Below the pieces are notes generated by a model, which had not been told where the DNA came from, made no database searches, and saw only the letters and a list, made by a program, of their open reading frames with translations. Positions 14,401-26,766 of a stretch of DNA of 64,000 nt are shown here, piece after piece. The number at the start of each line of letters is the position of its first letter. Positions within the stretch are counted from its first letter, which is position 1. The stretch is from contig OY987266.1 in assembly GCA_963920665.1 (NCBI GenBank), positions 13,831,001 through 13,895,000 on the forward strand, written 5' to 3'. The DNA is from Straminergon stramineum (taxonomy: Eukaryota > Streptophyta > Bryopsida > Hypnales > Calliergonaceae). The position numbers and the translations under genes were made by a program.

Positions 14401-17226
14401 TGAATTTCAGTATTTACATTTCTTACAATGTGGTTAAGTCGTATTTGTGCATATGCAGCGTGGGGCATCTAATAGCAAGTTTCTGAACTACATCAACAAA
14501 CATTTACTTCCGGTATTTGAAAAGGTACATTTGATGATTATCCGTTAGAACACTGCATTGAATTCCTGATTCCTGATAAAATTCATGTGCAAGGCCAAAT
14601 CGAGTGCAAAGTGAAATGAGGAGTTATACTTTGAAGAGCTGCTCTGTGCGTGCATTACTAAGTGGTAACACAGTGCGTTAGGTCTTCTCTAACTGTAGAG
14701 ACCGAGTAAAATCCGTCTGAATTACCGTTGGCCTCACTGAAGCAGTATTTCTGTGTAGTTGTGTAGTTGTGCAGCTTGAATTTTGTACGAATGGTGTAAA
14801 AATTTACTTCTGAAAGAGTCCTGAAGACGGTAACTTACCCTTTCGCTGATGTGGGTCTGTAACAGCTTCCAGAGGGAAAGAAGTTGGACTTGCTGAAAAA
14901 TCTAGCTGAGAGCTCACCTTACACTGCTGCTCAAGATGCTCGGCAGCTTCTTCCATCCATTCTTCTGCTTCTGAAGGTGATAATGCCTGGTCTTCGCAGA
15001 GCGTACTGCAAATCATACTTCTTTTGATTCTGTGTCGATTTGAAACAATGAAAACAAGCTTTCACAAAACAACAACTTTGAAGTTTTGTGAATTTTCTCT
15101 AGTGAGTGTGCTGATTTTAGCTCTAGCCTCTGAATGCCAGCTAACAGAAATGTGCTGTGTGCAGAAGTATATGCCACGAAAGAAAACATCAGAAGAACTG
15201 CAGTTTACATTCGTGGAGTGTCTACTTTATGCATTTCATGAATTGGCCCACAAGGTTCACATTCAAACCTCCTTTGTGATTGCGTGCTAGGGTGTAGGGT
15301 TTGTGATTGACAGAGCCATGAGTGGTATATTTTCCAGACATGCGGTGTTTTTTTAGAGAGTAGGTGATACGACACAATTTTCATGAATGTGTTGTGAAAT
15401 ACTCAGTCTTACGTTATTATATCTGTTGTGCGTGTTCGTAAACATTGCAGACTCCCAATACGACGAATAGCCTGTGCGGCTACAAGATTGTGACTGGCCA
15501 ACCGTCAGACCGTTTAGGAGAGGACTTCACGGAGCTCTTTACAGATTTTAATGAGAGGTGAAATATGTACCATGCCACTTAGATTATGCTCGTTTTCAGA
15601 AGTTGGTTGCCTCTGGTTTGAGCATTCCTATTCAGTCTTCTTTATTTAATAAACCAGTCCAGGAAAATCTGCTCTCTTCTGGTACTAGAAGTGGGTGATG
15701 GTGATGCTTCAAGAATATGTACAGTTGTTTCATGAAGTGGAGGGTGAAACACTGTTTGCTGTTTCCTAAGGGCCATGGCAGAATTTTGCCTGCAGGCCGC
15801 CGCCTGTGGTCACCTAAATACTAGTCAGAAAAAGTTCTTGCAATGATCTTTGATGTGCAAGCAAAGATCGCAAGATTTTGGCCCCCAGTGCAGCAACCAG
15901 TTGGAATGTTTACTCGTTCTGGGAAGAAGTTTTGCTTGCTGTGAGTTTCATGAGATATTTTAGATCCTTGAGTACGGGTTTATGGGGCTACGGTCAACCG
16001 TGCGTTGATTTACTTATAATCTACTTTTGACTCTACTCAGGTTGACGGTAGTAGAGGAGCTGGCAAAGGCAGCCAACAAGAAGTTGACGCAGGGAATGTC
16101 AGAACTCAACAAGTCATTATCAGCAGCAAAAACTGACGCCGAGAAAGCGGAAGTGGTAATGAATCATAATCCTCCATAGTTTCGCGGAATTCTAGTAACA
16201 ATATTGTTGTTTGAATGGGAGTATAGTTTCTCAAAATCCGCATGTGCACTTTGCTTGCGACCTATTTTGATTCAATTGCGTATCAGTGTTCGGGCTCATG
16301 AGTTTCGGGAGGGTGATTCATTAGCTCATTCATCTTTTGTGTATTCTCATCTTTCGTGACTTAATTATTTGTCTGCAGAAATCAAAGAAGCTTAATTCAA
16401 GCACAAGACTTCGCTCGAACAACAATATTGTTACTCTGGCTCATGTAAGTCATCATTGTGTTTTATTCTCTTGATGTTAGTGATTTCTTAGTCTGAAAGT
16501 TATATTGCTAAGCCTATTGCTTCTCATGGGACATTGGGGTAGGTGGGGTTGAATAATTTGGTCACATATCCTCTCTTCCTTCCCTCCCTGCTTGTTGTTG
16601 TTGTTGTTGTAGTTTGTGGTCATGTTATTGTCAACGATAGTTTCCTTATTGACGTAAATCATGATCTTGGCAGCCCTTGCACCAGAAAGCACCTAGTTTT
16701 TTCGGAAAAGATAAAGCTATAAATTTGTCTTGGAAGGAGACCTCAAAGCCGGCTCCAACACCTGCCGCAAAAGAAGGTGCTGCTCCTGTAGCAGCTGCAG
16801 GTGCAGGGTAAGTTTCTAAGAGGGTCCAGTTTGAATTTGATGTATCGTATTGGAGCATTATTCTTTATTAGACGCTGCACGTCCTTATAAAGAAATTCTC
16901 TTGATTGTGTTCTGATGGATTACACTTCTTATAAATCATGATTTTCCTTTCGAAGAGTCTTTTTTACTAAAGATCGCTATCTCCCGTTTCCTTGTTGAAT
17001 TGACAGTAAGAAGCGGCAGGTAAATAACACAAACGGAGGCGGCGCTTCTGCTTCAAAGCGGGGCCGTGGAGATGGGCTCGGTTCTAGTCAGCTAGTCAAT
17101 AGAGCACTTGCTGGACTTGGTGGCTCTTCCAGGGGTGGTTTTGGTGGCCGAGGTGGAGGAGCTGGGAGAGGAGGCCGGCGAGGGGGCTGGCGTGGGGGCC
17201 GGAACAATCGTAACAGAGATTATTGA
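11406..17226 (+). CDS. API5: API5-like (apoptosis inhibitor 5 / AAC-11 family) protein
   Basis: Complete 567-residue member of the API5 family, nuclear HEAT/ARM-repeat proteins; the rice homologue binds DEAD-box helicases and controls tapetal programmed cell death (known for the family). Exons: 11406-11498, 11648-11809, 12357-12456, 12592-12657, 12901-12983, 13186-13260, 13536-13685, 14076-14141, 14459-14524, 14866-14976, 15165-15254, 15451-15557, 16041-16155, 16379-16444, 16674-16807, 17007-17226; all phases join and it stops with TGA. Recognised text includes LGIRVQAIRGLPQLCKDTP, GAEFKMFMDFLKSLALFG, FVECLLYAFHELAHK and CGYKIVTGQPSDRLGEDF. The tail carries KKRQ- and SKRGRG-type basic patches (likely nuclear import) followed by a Gly/Arg-rich RGG-like end, as in plant homologues. 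Exon 7 could start 30 nt earlier at 13506, adding ten residues that the family lacks. Start chosen from the conserved AIEQLYQFGERLNESK segment just after the Met. Confidence 0.95.
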
Positions 17227-20030
17227 TGTGCTTGAGGCGTGTCTTCGTTAGTTGACCATGTAATATCAGATCATTCCAAATCAGCGAATGGGATCTTTTT
17301 GTTAGACTACTACCTACCCACATTGTTCTAGTTGGGAAGCTTTTGAGAATTTCACGCGACACACAATATGCAATACCAACTTCCTTGTGGTGGGGGACGC
17401 CAGTGAGCTTTTCCTAACTTCAGCTGATCAAGAAGTTTTACCCTGTACTCAGATCGGGCACAAAGGATGAAGCATGCCATATTGGTCATCCCTGATTGTT
17501 TTTTCAAGCATCATAGACTCTCGACTCTTGCTGTCGTTCAGGATAGTTGGAAGTCTCAAGCTTTGCCTTGAGCTGATGAGAAGTTGCTCATGGCAAGTTG
17601 CATCACAAATCGGGATACGCAGGACGGACTTGATAGTGTTCAGATTTTAGTCCTCAAGATCAGTTGTGGTCTGCGGTCTTCTCTGAATTTGCAAACCTGT
17701 CGGTTGGAGAAGCCTTGGATGCACTCAGTAGATCTAGGAAAATGGGGTGAAAATTTCCTTTTCTGGTAGTTTTCTTCAGGTGTGCTTCGCACGATTTTCA
17801 TTTGGGAAGCGAATGGAGTGCCTGATGCGAAGGTGCCGCACTGCAGGTACTGTAGTTGAGATAACTGTGTCATCGAGAGATTTTCCCTTGTGCTTGTGCC
17901 TGATACTTGGAAAATCTAGCTTTCTGAGACATTTGCAATGTTGTGAAAATTCCTAGGGTACACTCACAGCAAGGGAGCATATCTTAGCTCTAAGAGAGAT
18001 CAAATAATTTCTCCACAGTGGAGGATTGAGATTGAATGGGAGAGTAACACTTGTTAGGAGATAATTTACCTCTTGAACTAGGCTAATTTTCAAATATGAT
18101 CAACATCACATCATTCAACCATGAATCAAGGATGTCATTGATAGTCATAGTCAAGGATTGTATTTAATTTTGTTGATACATGTTCCAAATCACCATCCAT
18201 CTACTTGTGGGCTTCCTGCACTCCCTTCCAACTAACACTAAAGTTGTAGAACCAACAATAGCTACTTTTTCAATGTTAAAACCTTTGTTGGCATTGAAAA
18301 AGGTTGCAATTTGCTTCTTCTATCAATTCTTCAATTGATTGACCTAGTAGAATAAAACAAGTATTATGAAATGGACATCAAATCCTTATTTTACAATCAA
18401 GTACAATCAAGCTCTGAAATAGATAGCAAATGATGGAAGGGAGAGGGGAGGTGAACCTATTAGCATGAAATAATACATGAGTACATTTGAATTTAAGTTT
18501 TTAAGAAAACATGTGAAGAGTTTAAACTTCAAAATTGGTGATTTTAGAATAGCATAACATGCTTTAAGAAGTATCTGAGGAGAGTGGCTCTCATTTGGTT
18601 CTATAGTATAATGAGGATTTGAATAATTATTATATAATAGGTCAATCACTACATGCAATCAAAATTGTATTGAAAGCAACAAAATCAATATCAGATTGTA
18701 TTTCATTAAAGTACTACAACAACTCAGATTCTTCTTATTGAAAAAATGTTTGTCCATTATGGCATGAATCATTGAAGTCAATCAAAGATTGATTCTTTAG
18801 AGTTAAACTTTCTTTCTAAAGAATCAATGATTTGGTATTGATTGTACTATTTTTATATGATTGCTCATGAAGAGAAGAAAGACTCCATTTGCTTAATTAA
18901 GAATACATGGAAGTTGATCCTTGAGGTGCCTTACTACACATGCCTTCAACCATTTGGGGGGGAGTTTTGCAATGCACATAATTTGATGTTGTACCAAAAT
19001 TATAATGCTCATAATAATATGGGTTTTACTATACTTACAATGACACAAATAGCAATATGCTACAATATACCAATATTCATTGCATATGATATGCCAATTA
19101 TTAAGGTGTGTACACCAATAATCATCACTACAGAAAAATAAGAAAAATCAACTACATAATCAACTAAGCTCCCACCTTCCTCTAGTGGTTGCCATGAAAG
19201 CACAAGAGTTTTACAAACTTGGAGGCTTTCCCTATAATGCAACATATGAGCTGAAGAAGAATGTAATGAAAGGCCTCAATTTATTTATATTGGGTCTTAG
19301 GCCCAAGAAGCCATTTTTGAGCCTCTCACCTATTAAATAGGTCAAAGTTATAACTTCATATTCCTCCATTCTAAGAAAGATACCTAAATGAATTTCATAT
19401 TATAATGTTCATATTGAAGGGGAAGCTCAAAAGTAAAATTGACATCGTGTAACAAGCTTGATGTACAATGCACACTATCAATCAAAGTCCAAACTTGTGA
19501 AAAAGTACAGAAATTGCTTGGGCCTTGAGGAATTAATGGCAAGTGAAAGGAGATTTCAACACAATTTAGCATGCCTTATTTGGACAAAGTATGAATGAGA
19601 AATTTTCAAAGTGCTAATCATAGGTGTAGCATAAATCAATACTACAAATTGGAGCTAAAAATGGCGATCTCAGAACTAATATCTTCAGAACTAATTCACA
19701 TCTTCAGGACTGATTCATATCTTCATTGAAGGCAAGAATTAGACGTGACGGTTTTCGGTCAGTGACGATTTGGGGTTTACTCACCTTATAACACGAATCA
19801 TGCATGAGATGGCAAGCTCAATTTTTTTGAAATATCCGTTTTCTTGTATTCATTCCTGGTTGCAGATCATCGCTGATGACTACATCAACAATCCTTGTTC
19901 TCAACTCTTTACACTATCACATCATGTTTTCAGACAAGGTAACAAAAAGCTGTCCTCTCAAAACGCCTACTCATACCAACTCCAGAATTTCCTACACTTT
20001 TCCATATTCAAACATTTCCTACTTAGATTC
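17227..20030. other. API5 3' flank and AT-rich intergenic DNA
   Basis: API5 and RRP46 converge here. 17227-17960 is probably API5 3' UTR and flank. 18000-20000 is AT-rich; the only structure I recognise is a decayed copy of the family B TTAA repeat at about 19288-19535. No gene seen. Confidence 0.6.
19288..19535. repeat. Decayed copy of TTAA-inserted repeat family B
   Basis: About 250 bp aligning along its length with the two better copies at 47465-47717 and 52556-52805, including GCCCAAG near one end and GCTTGGGCCTTGAGG at the other. The terminal TTAACCCC is mutated at both ends, so this is an old copy. Confidence 0.7.
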
Positions 20031-22638
20031 CTACACAGCCCGTAATTCACCTCTTTGGCTTCGTTCTATGCTGGTTCGAGCAAACTCTGAAATTTTGGCA
20101 ACCGCGGCCCGACCATTCTCAACACATGTGAAATACTCTTGAACTGCAAACAAAGTCTCACCAAGTTAGAAAAAACGACGAGAAACTCCAAGAAATTGAC
20201 AAGTATGATCCATTATTAGCGAGATTCTTGAGATGCAAAAAGAATCGGCCACTTAAAACTCACCTTCCATAGCTCCACGTGTGACGGACGTTACAATACC
20301 ATGCTCAACAGATTCTCCATCCACATCGAGTGGCAGTCCAGAAACAGCAGACAGAGGGCGACTTGGAAAGACCAGGCAAACAAAGGCCTTGCTTTTCTAC
20401 AATATTCAAACAGATTATCGTTAGAAGCGGTGGCAAGCAACCAAAAACACAATCTCAATAGTATCTAACAGAGGATATCGTCAAATTCCAGAGGCCGGTG
20501 TAGTAAGATCAAAGTTGTGTTGACATACTTGTTCCTCCAACTTTGTAGGATCCAGGAAAACTTGACCATCATGAGTAACACCGCAGCTTACAGCAGCTGT
20601 TAACAATTGAAAAATGACTCAGCACAGCCTTCGAAAGCAAGAAATGTCACCAAAGAACAGGCAAAATGCAGATTAGCAGCGGCGAAGGGGAACTTGACAA
20701 AATATGGAAATCAGACTACACGAATGGAACCAATGAAAGATGGCACAAAAGTATAGAGATCCTACTGAGAAGCCCACTGAGAGGAATGCCAGCATCAACA
20801 AGAGCCGCACAAACTGCATTGAAGGCACATGCCAATAGCTGAACCGTTCGAAGTTAAGTGTTCTGACGTGGTTGATAAGATGAAAACAGTAGTACTTTAA
20901 TGAAATACACGGTATATTCAGGACGAATAAAACTTAACAAACCCTCTTACCTCTGACTAGAAAGCGCCTCAGAGGACCAAAACATGGAAAAAGGATACAG
21001 ATCCATCATCACTGATAACCTGCACCACGAATCCAAAAGAAGGAGTAAGAACAAGCCCAGAAACTCAACCTATAAGTCAGAGAATCAGAAGATACCTAAA
21101 AGTTGAGATAAAGCCCAATACTGAAACCTGACATGTGCTTTTCAAGATCCTTATCAGGCAATACTCAACTTCTGAGAAGATTAGCATCACATATCATACT
21201 TGATGCTGACAGTAGTGCCTCAAGTGTAAATTTCATGTTACCTGAAGGATGACAGATATGGCAGTATTTGGGTGTAGAGCTGTCAATATTATGCTTTCCA
21301 GCGACCTTCTCACGATTACCTCCGCCTCTTTCTCGAAGGACCCTGCCAACGTAAAGCAACGCTGTTCAGCACCTCGTCGTCAAATGAGAAACCCAGGAAG
21401 ATCTCAAACATGATTAATTAGGTTGAAAATTTTCGTTGGTGATGCATGGCTGAAATACGAAGTAAGAAGTCAACACTAACATCTATCATCATACGCAAGA
21501 GTATCATATCAATATCCGTTACAGGCTCACGGGGCCAAAAAGTGGCTTCCAAACCATGTTCTTGATTTTTTCTTCCTTTGAACAAGATGAGAAATATATA
21601 TTTTCATATTGAACAGCAAATAAGGAGCCCAGCCAAGGAATCTAGTAGTATTGTTACTTGCTATTTACGCTTACACTTACACTCGGGTCATGTAATTATT
21701 CAAACAAGAGGGATGTCTTCAAATAACGTACATGCACAAACCCTAAAAACATGAAATTCCAAAAATCAATTATTGACGTTGAAAATCATTCCTAATTAAA
21801 ATTGCTACGATTTGAAACTGTTGTAAAATTTCCATCTTCTCATCCTGCATTTTGGTCTTAATTTTGCATTTGCAATGCCCTTGCAAGACCTGAGCAGATA
21901 AAATATTATAACTTTCAATAGTAATAGAATATTCTGAAAATTTGCAAAGGAGCACACTCTAGCAGAGAATGCGTGGAAAGTAGTTCAATTAATAATAAAA
22001 TACAATGAAGGAATTATGACCCATTGAGTGCTGAGTATTTCAAGTCAAAAAAAAAACTGGAATTTCAAGGGATAACTACTGTTAGTCTTGCTCACAAACT
22101 TAGTCCATGAGAACCATAGCAATCCTTGAGTATGGGAAACGAACAATATACCAGGCAAACCACTCTTTGACCTCCAAGTAATCTCAATTATGGCACGCTC
22201 AGCATTCTCCTTCTTCATCGGAGCTGGTTTTGGACCATACACCGCAGCCATAACTGTGCTGTTTTCTGATACAAAACAAAAACTTCAGAGCATAAGCAAA
22301 GAAAGAATTCAAAGTTTATCATAATTCCATCAAACAAGAACGCCGAAGCTCGCATACATGAACGACAACGCCGCGAGGAAGCACAAAAGCCAATCACAAG
22401 GCAGAGAAAAAGCAGAAATCTATTGCCTGCTTCATTCAATGCCAAACCTCAAAGGAAACTTACACCCGAATGCATTCCACAATTTGAATGTCAAGTTCTA
22501 CGTACCTTGGGACCAAGTGGCGGATCCATGAGCTCGTGTAAGCAAACCGCGCGAGCACTCCAGCGGGCGGAGCTGCGAAGCAGTCCTTCCATCGGTTCGT
22601 TCAGCGACGTTAAACGAAGGCCCAAGTTGCACTTCCAT
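20031..22638 (-). CDS. RRP46: Exosome complex subunit RRP46-like (RNase PH fold)
   Basis: Complete 251-residue RNase PH-family protein of the eukaryotic exosome ring, which processes and degrades RNA in nucleus and cytoplasm. Exons (minus): 22638-22506, 22265-22152, 21342-21242, 21019-20999, 20838-20766, 20596-20529, 20396-20264, 20143-20031; phases all join, TAG stop. Landmarks in order: DGRTASQLRPLECSRGLL, SATWSQ, MAAVYGPKPAP, VISDDGS, CAALVDAGIPLSGL, DPTKLEEQ, VEHGIVTSVTRGAMEG and CVENGRAAVAKISEF. These match plant RRP46 rather than RRP41 or RRP45 (VYGPK with the KKENAE stretch, short C terminus). Length is close to the ~240 residues of Arabidopsis RRP46. Exon 4 is only 21 nt and is followed by a U12-like intron. 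Start chosen because the RNase PH DGRT motif begins 16 residues later, as in homologues. Confidence 0.95.
20839..20998 (-). other. U12-type GT-AG intron in RRP46
   Basis: 160-nt intron with donor GTATCCTTTTT, a perfect match to the U12 GT donor consensus GTATCCTT. Upstream of the acceptor GTTCAG/CTA the sequence CACTTAAC resembles the U12 branch site; its A at 20854 lies 15 nt from the junction. It follows the 21-nt exon 20999-21019 that encodes VISDDGS, part of the conserved DDGS-L loop. Confidence 0.85.
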
Positions 22639-22833
22639 CGCCTTCCACTGCCAATGACGTGCAAAACCTAATCCCTTGATTGCATCAATCCAATATTTGA
22701 ACTCAACACGGCTGTTTCAGAATTTCACAAGAAGTGCATTTGCCACTCATATCTTACATATGGATTCCAAATACCGAAAGATCCCAACAATTTCTCGTCC
22801 AACATGAACAAACTAAGTATTGGCACTAATACA

Positions 22834-22865
22834 CCCTAAAACCCTAAAACCCTAAAACCCTGAAA
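22834..22865. promoter_or_regulatory. Telo-box-like CCCTAAAA repeat upstream of RRP46
   Basis: Three exact CCCTAAAA octamers and a fourth CCCTGAAA, about 196 bp upstream of the RRP46 start. They contain the plant telo-box AAACCCTAA, common in promoters of ribosome-biogenesis and translation genes, fitting an exosome subunit. The octamer also equals the Chlamydomonas-type telomere unit, but four copies in a gene promoter are not a chromosome end. Confidence 0.6.
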
Positions 22866-24048
22866 TCCTTACAACCATCAGTCTAGATGATTTGTGATTT
22901 CGCCTGTGCAGAGGGGCGAGAGCATATCGAATGACCGTTTCGTCACACCTGGGATCAATAAAACCTCCTAGAAATAGGAAATGGCGGACAAAAGCTTGTT
23001 GATAACATTAATCTGTTTCAAGGAACAAAACTGCAGAGTGGCCTCCAGGAGCTGGAATGGCTTCTGCAACACGCAGGTCAAGTCCCTGATCCGAAGTCCT
23101 TTCTCGCCTGAATCATGAATTCGGACGCCAACATCTCAAGACCGACATTGAAGCTGGGTCCTCACAGAATAGGGCACACGACCCATTTCAAGCAATTATG
23201 CATACAGTATATGGAGCGCGGGCTTCTCGAGTGGGGAAATTTTCCCGTGCACAGAAATAGAGTTTGGAAGGATTCCATAAAAAAATTTCAAAAATTTAAT
23301 TTCTCAAAACATAATTTCTGTGAATTTTTTAGCTCAAGATTCTGTTGGACCCTTATTGGTCATCAAGGCCTTCCTATTTCTGACCAAGGGCTCATTGTAA
23401 TATTGAGGGTCTTATAGCCAACCATGATGTGCCACAACTACATCGGGAATTGCGCCCTAATTAATCACTATTCATCAGTACCTGAACGAAAAGAAACAAG
23501 TCTATAGGTAGAAATGGAAGGTGATCAAAAAGGGATCAGCTACTGTATGACCTTGGAAAATAGCGTTGTCCGCTAATTCTAATACAAAAGTTTGTGATAT
23601 ATTTTCAAAAATTCAGGTAGGTTTACATAAGGTCAATTTTTAGCAGATGTTATCCTTGTACCCTGTGACTAAGCTAGTCACTCAAAAATTCTCCGGTTTT
23701 TTGTTTTTAGAACAATAGGTGCATTCTTCATTTGAAAGTCATTCATTGCCCACTCTTTGGCTATAGATTAATGAAAAATTGACATAAGGTGTGGACATGT
23801 ACTTCTTTTTAGGAAGAGAAGATTTAAAAAAAAAATCAAGTGCCCAATTCTAAAGTCATGTTGTAGGAAGATTTGTGAGTAAGGTTGGCAACTTTGGAAA
23901 GTTGTGGACAACATTTGTAATACTCTTCTTCTACTCTTGAAATTTGGAAACTATGTAACAAACACAATATAGGATGCCATTGTCAAAAAAAGGGGTGGAT
24001 GCTAATCATCCCAATCTTCATGTAAAGCTTTGCTTCACATCATTCTAA
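22866..24048. other. Intergenic DNA without a recognised gene
   Basis: Short open frames only; no family match and no element termini seen. Ends at the target duplication of the solo LTR. Confidence 0.5.
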
Positions 24049-24053
24049 TGAAT

Positions 24054-25141
24054 TGTCGCGCCCCTTAGTGACACTTACCACCTTAAGCTCACTTTCCAAA
24101 CCCTTAACACTTTAGTGCCACCAAGGTTCACGCTCTCCTAACACTGCACATGCCACGCACCCACAATGTTAGGTTCCACCTCAAGCCACGGGGTTCCCCA
24201 TTCCTCCGTGACTCCCAATCCTTAACTCCCACAAGACACCGGGCATGTCATTTGATGACATGAGGCGGAACTTCCATTGATGTCCAAGCACTCGGTGAGG
24301 CACTACTCCCACCGGTGCTAACCGCCCTTGAATGGGACCCAACTCCCCACTAGGCCCAACCCAATTCATTTCGGGACTCACTAATCAGGACTCACCAAAC
24401 GGGACTCACACCATGGCCTAGTGTGAAGTGGGACACCACCCAACCGGTATCAAGGAGTGCACAAGCACTCCATGGTAACACACAAGTGGTGGTGAGGCTC
24501 CAACACTAGCCTCACCACCCGGGGCCCCTTAAGCTCACCATGGCACCATCCGGGAGTGAGGAGGGAGACCACCCCTCCTCATAGTACTCTCTGTGGGATT
24601 CAGCAGCCCCCCCCATACTAGAGGTCACCGGGAACCCCCAAGATGCACCCCATCTTGAAAGACCACCCATTTCTCTCGATTCGCACTACTTTGGGGCTCC
24701 CGAACTTTCACCCGGCATAACTTTGCAGTCCGGGATCCAAATCGCACATGCGACCCCATTTTCGACATCTACGCGACGCGTAGATGCCGATGGACTACTC
24801 ACTTGCTCCATTCGGACAAGTACTCGCAAAGATATCGCCCTCCAAATATTCGGGACACTCCCGGCGCGACCGGGACACCCCGAACTTTGAACGCCCATAA
24901 CTTTTGACTCGCAAGTCCAAATCACGCGTTCTTTGGATGGCTGGAAGCGTCTTCTCAAGACCTTTCCAAGCACGTATCACACGCCCCCAAATTCGTCCGG
25001 ATCAGAGCGCTACATCGCTCTGATCGTTCGGGACTCCTAGTCCCCCTCACCTCATCTCTTGCAAGGCTTGGGGAGTCACCCCCAATGTCCCCCTTGCTCA
25101 CCAAGGTGGCACGGGCACGCCTTGTGATGAGGGTCGTGACA
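24054..25141 (+). mobile_element. Solo LTR with 5-bp target duplication
   Basis: 1,088-bp GC-richer block beginning TGTCGCGCCCC and ending GGGTCGTGACA, so it has TG...CA ends and imperfect inverted termini (TGTCGCGCCCC versus TGTCACGACCC). It is flanked by the identical pentamer TGAAT at 24049-24053 and 25142-25146. No gag or pol sequence adjoins it, so it is a solo LTR left by recombination. A diverged inverted relative lies at about 56176-57481. Orientation is arbitrary. Confidence 0.85.
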
Positions 25142-25843
25142 TGAATATTGCAAAAGTTATAAGAATTTTTTCTAATTTATTTCAATGTCAAAGTGGGCAT
25201 TAAACATGTATTCTAAAAGAAGACTAATTTATTTTTTTATTGTATGAATTGATACCTACTCAAAAACATTTGAACCATTCAATTCCAAATAATTTGGTGA
25301 AAGTTCATGTGAGGAGTTTTATATTTTGGCCAAAGTTATCAGTAGTTTAGTTCTTTCTTTCACCCTATTCCACCTTGCACATTATTTATTTATTTAAATA
25401 ATATGAAGCTATTTGAAGTTTTCTTGGTTAAATAATTTTTCATATATTCTCAACTCCTTTTTCCAACATATTGGCTAAATCACACATGTTCATGACATAT
25501 AAGTTTTTTTCTAAAAATGTTGAAAGTTGGTCTGAGTTGACCCTAAACTACCAGATGATGGTAGAAAGGTACCCAAATTGAATGGCATGGTTGTGGGTTT
25601 GATATTTGGTTGTGACAAGTTAGTTTATCTAGTGTGAAATCATCCTTTCTTTTGACGGAAACCCTCGCAATGTGTTCTTCAACATGCTTGTGTCAAGAAA
25701 AATAAAAAATGAAAATATTGAAAGTCAAAATTTTACCTTGTGGATAGGCTAGGAAATATTTACTTTTTGAAGTTTAGTAACATTGAACTTATAATGAGTG
25801 GGCATTTCTACTCTAAAGTTTTGGAAGGGTGTACTTGAACAAG

Positions 25844-26766
25844 TTACCCCCTAAAGGACCATTGTCCCTGTGGGGGACAAATGAGATTACGGGCAAGTAC
25901 CTACAGCCTCAATTTTTATCTTGATTTTTTGAAACTTTTTATGAAGATAGAAAAATTGATGAGCTTTGTGGGAATATAATTTTTTTTTTCATTTGGTGCC
26001 TAGGAACAACAGTTATACCCATGTAAGCTCAAAACAGAGGAGAGGAGGCACCAAAAACAGTTTCAAAAATTTGAATTTTTTTCTTTTTTCTTTTTTTCTA
26101 TTATAGATTATATTTTTGTCTATATAGAAAGCTTTGATTCATTCCATTTGGATTTGTTATGATAAAGTTATAGACAATCTTGTTTTTTGAGCAATTAGAG
26201 CATCTTCCTGAAAAAATAACTTGAAGGATTCATTTTTGAATGCAATTTTTACAATTTTTCAAAAAAAAGGTCTGTCTAGTTTCATTTTCTTTCTAGAACA
26301 ATCTGACCATTGGGATTAGTGCATTTTAATTCCATCTTGGAGATATTAATAATTTAGATTTTCCTTCTATCTTCTACCTACTTCTACTTCACAATTTTTT
26401 AAAGAATAAAAATTAAATTCTTTTGTATTTTTTTTTCTAGACTCTCAATTCAATTCTCCACCATAAAGATTTAAAGCTGAAAACTTTGTTGTGCAAAAAA
26501 TTAAAGTTAAGAAGGTTCAAAGTCAAGTAACCTAGTCCTGCAATGTGTGGGAAAACTTGTTTTCTTCACTTTAAACGCAGATATCTTGCAATCTATATGG
26601 TCAAAATTTCTGAAATTTTTTTCACACATTTTTATATTATTTAGGTGTAAGATCCTATGGTTAGATGTGCAAAAAATAAAAATTTCAATTTTTTTACTCT
26701 TTGCTCTAAAAATGGTAGTTTTTAGTGTTATTTTGCAAAAAAAGGCCTTGGTCCTTTAGGAGTTAA
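25844..26766. mobile_element. TTAA-inserted element, family C, long copy
   Basis: 923 bp from TTACCCCCTAAAGGACC to GGTCCTTTAGGAGTTAA. The ends are inverted (core CCTAAAGGACC) and sit at a TTAA (right) and a TTA-C mutated from TTAA (left). The interior is AT-rich with no transposase, so it is non-autonomous. Related to 34433-35022. Confidence 0.7.

Noticed and set aside
22834..22865. Interstitial telomere or chromosome end
   Set aside because: Only four units, between a gene and ordinary intergenic DNA; a promoter telo-box is simpler.
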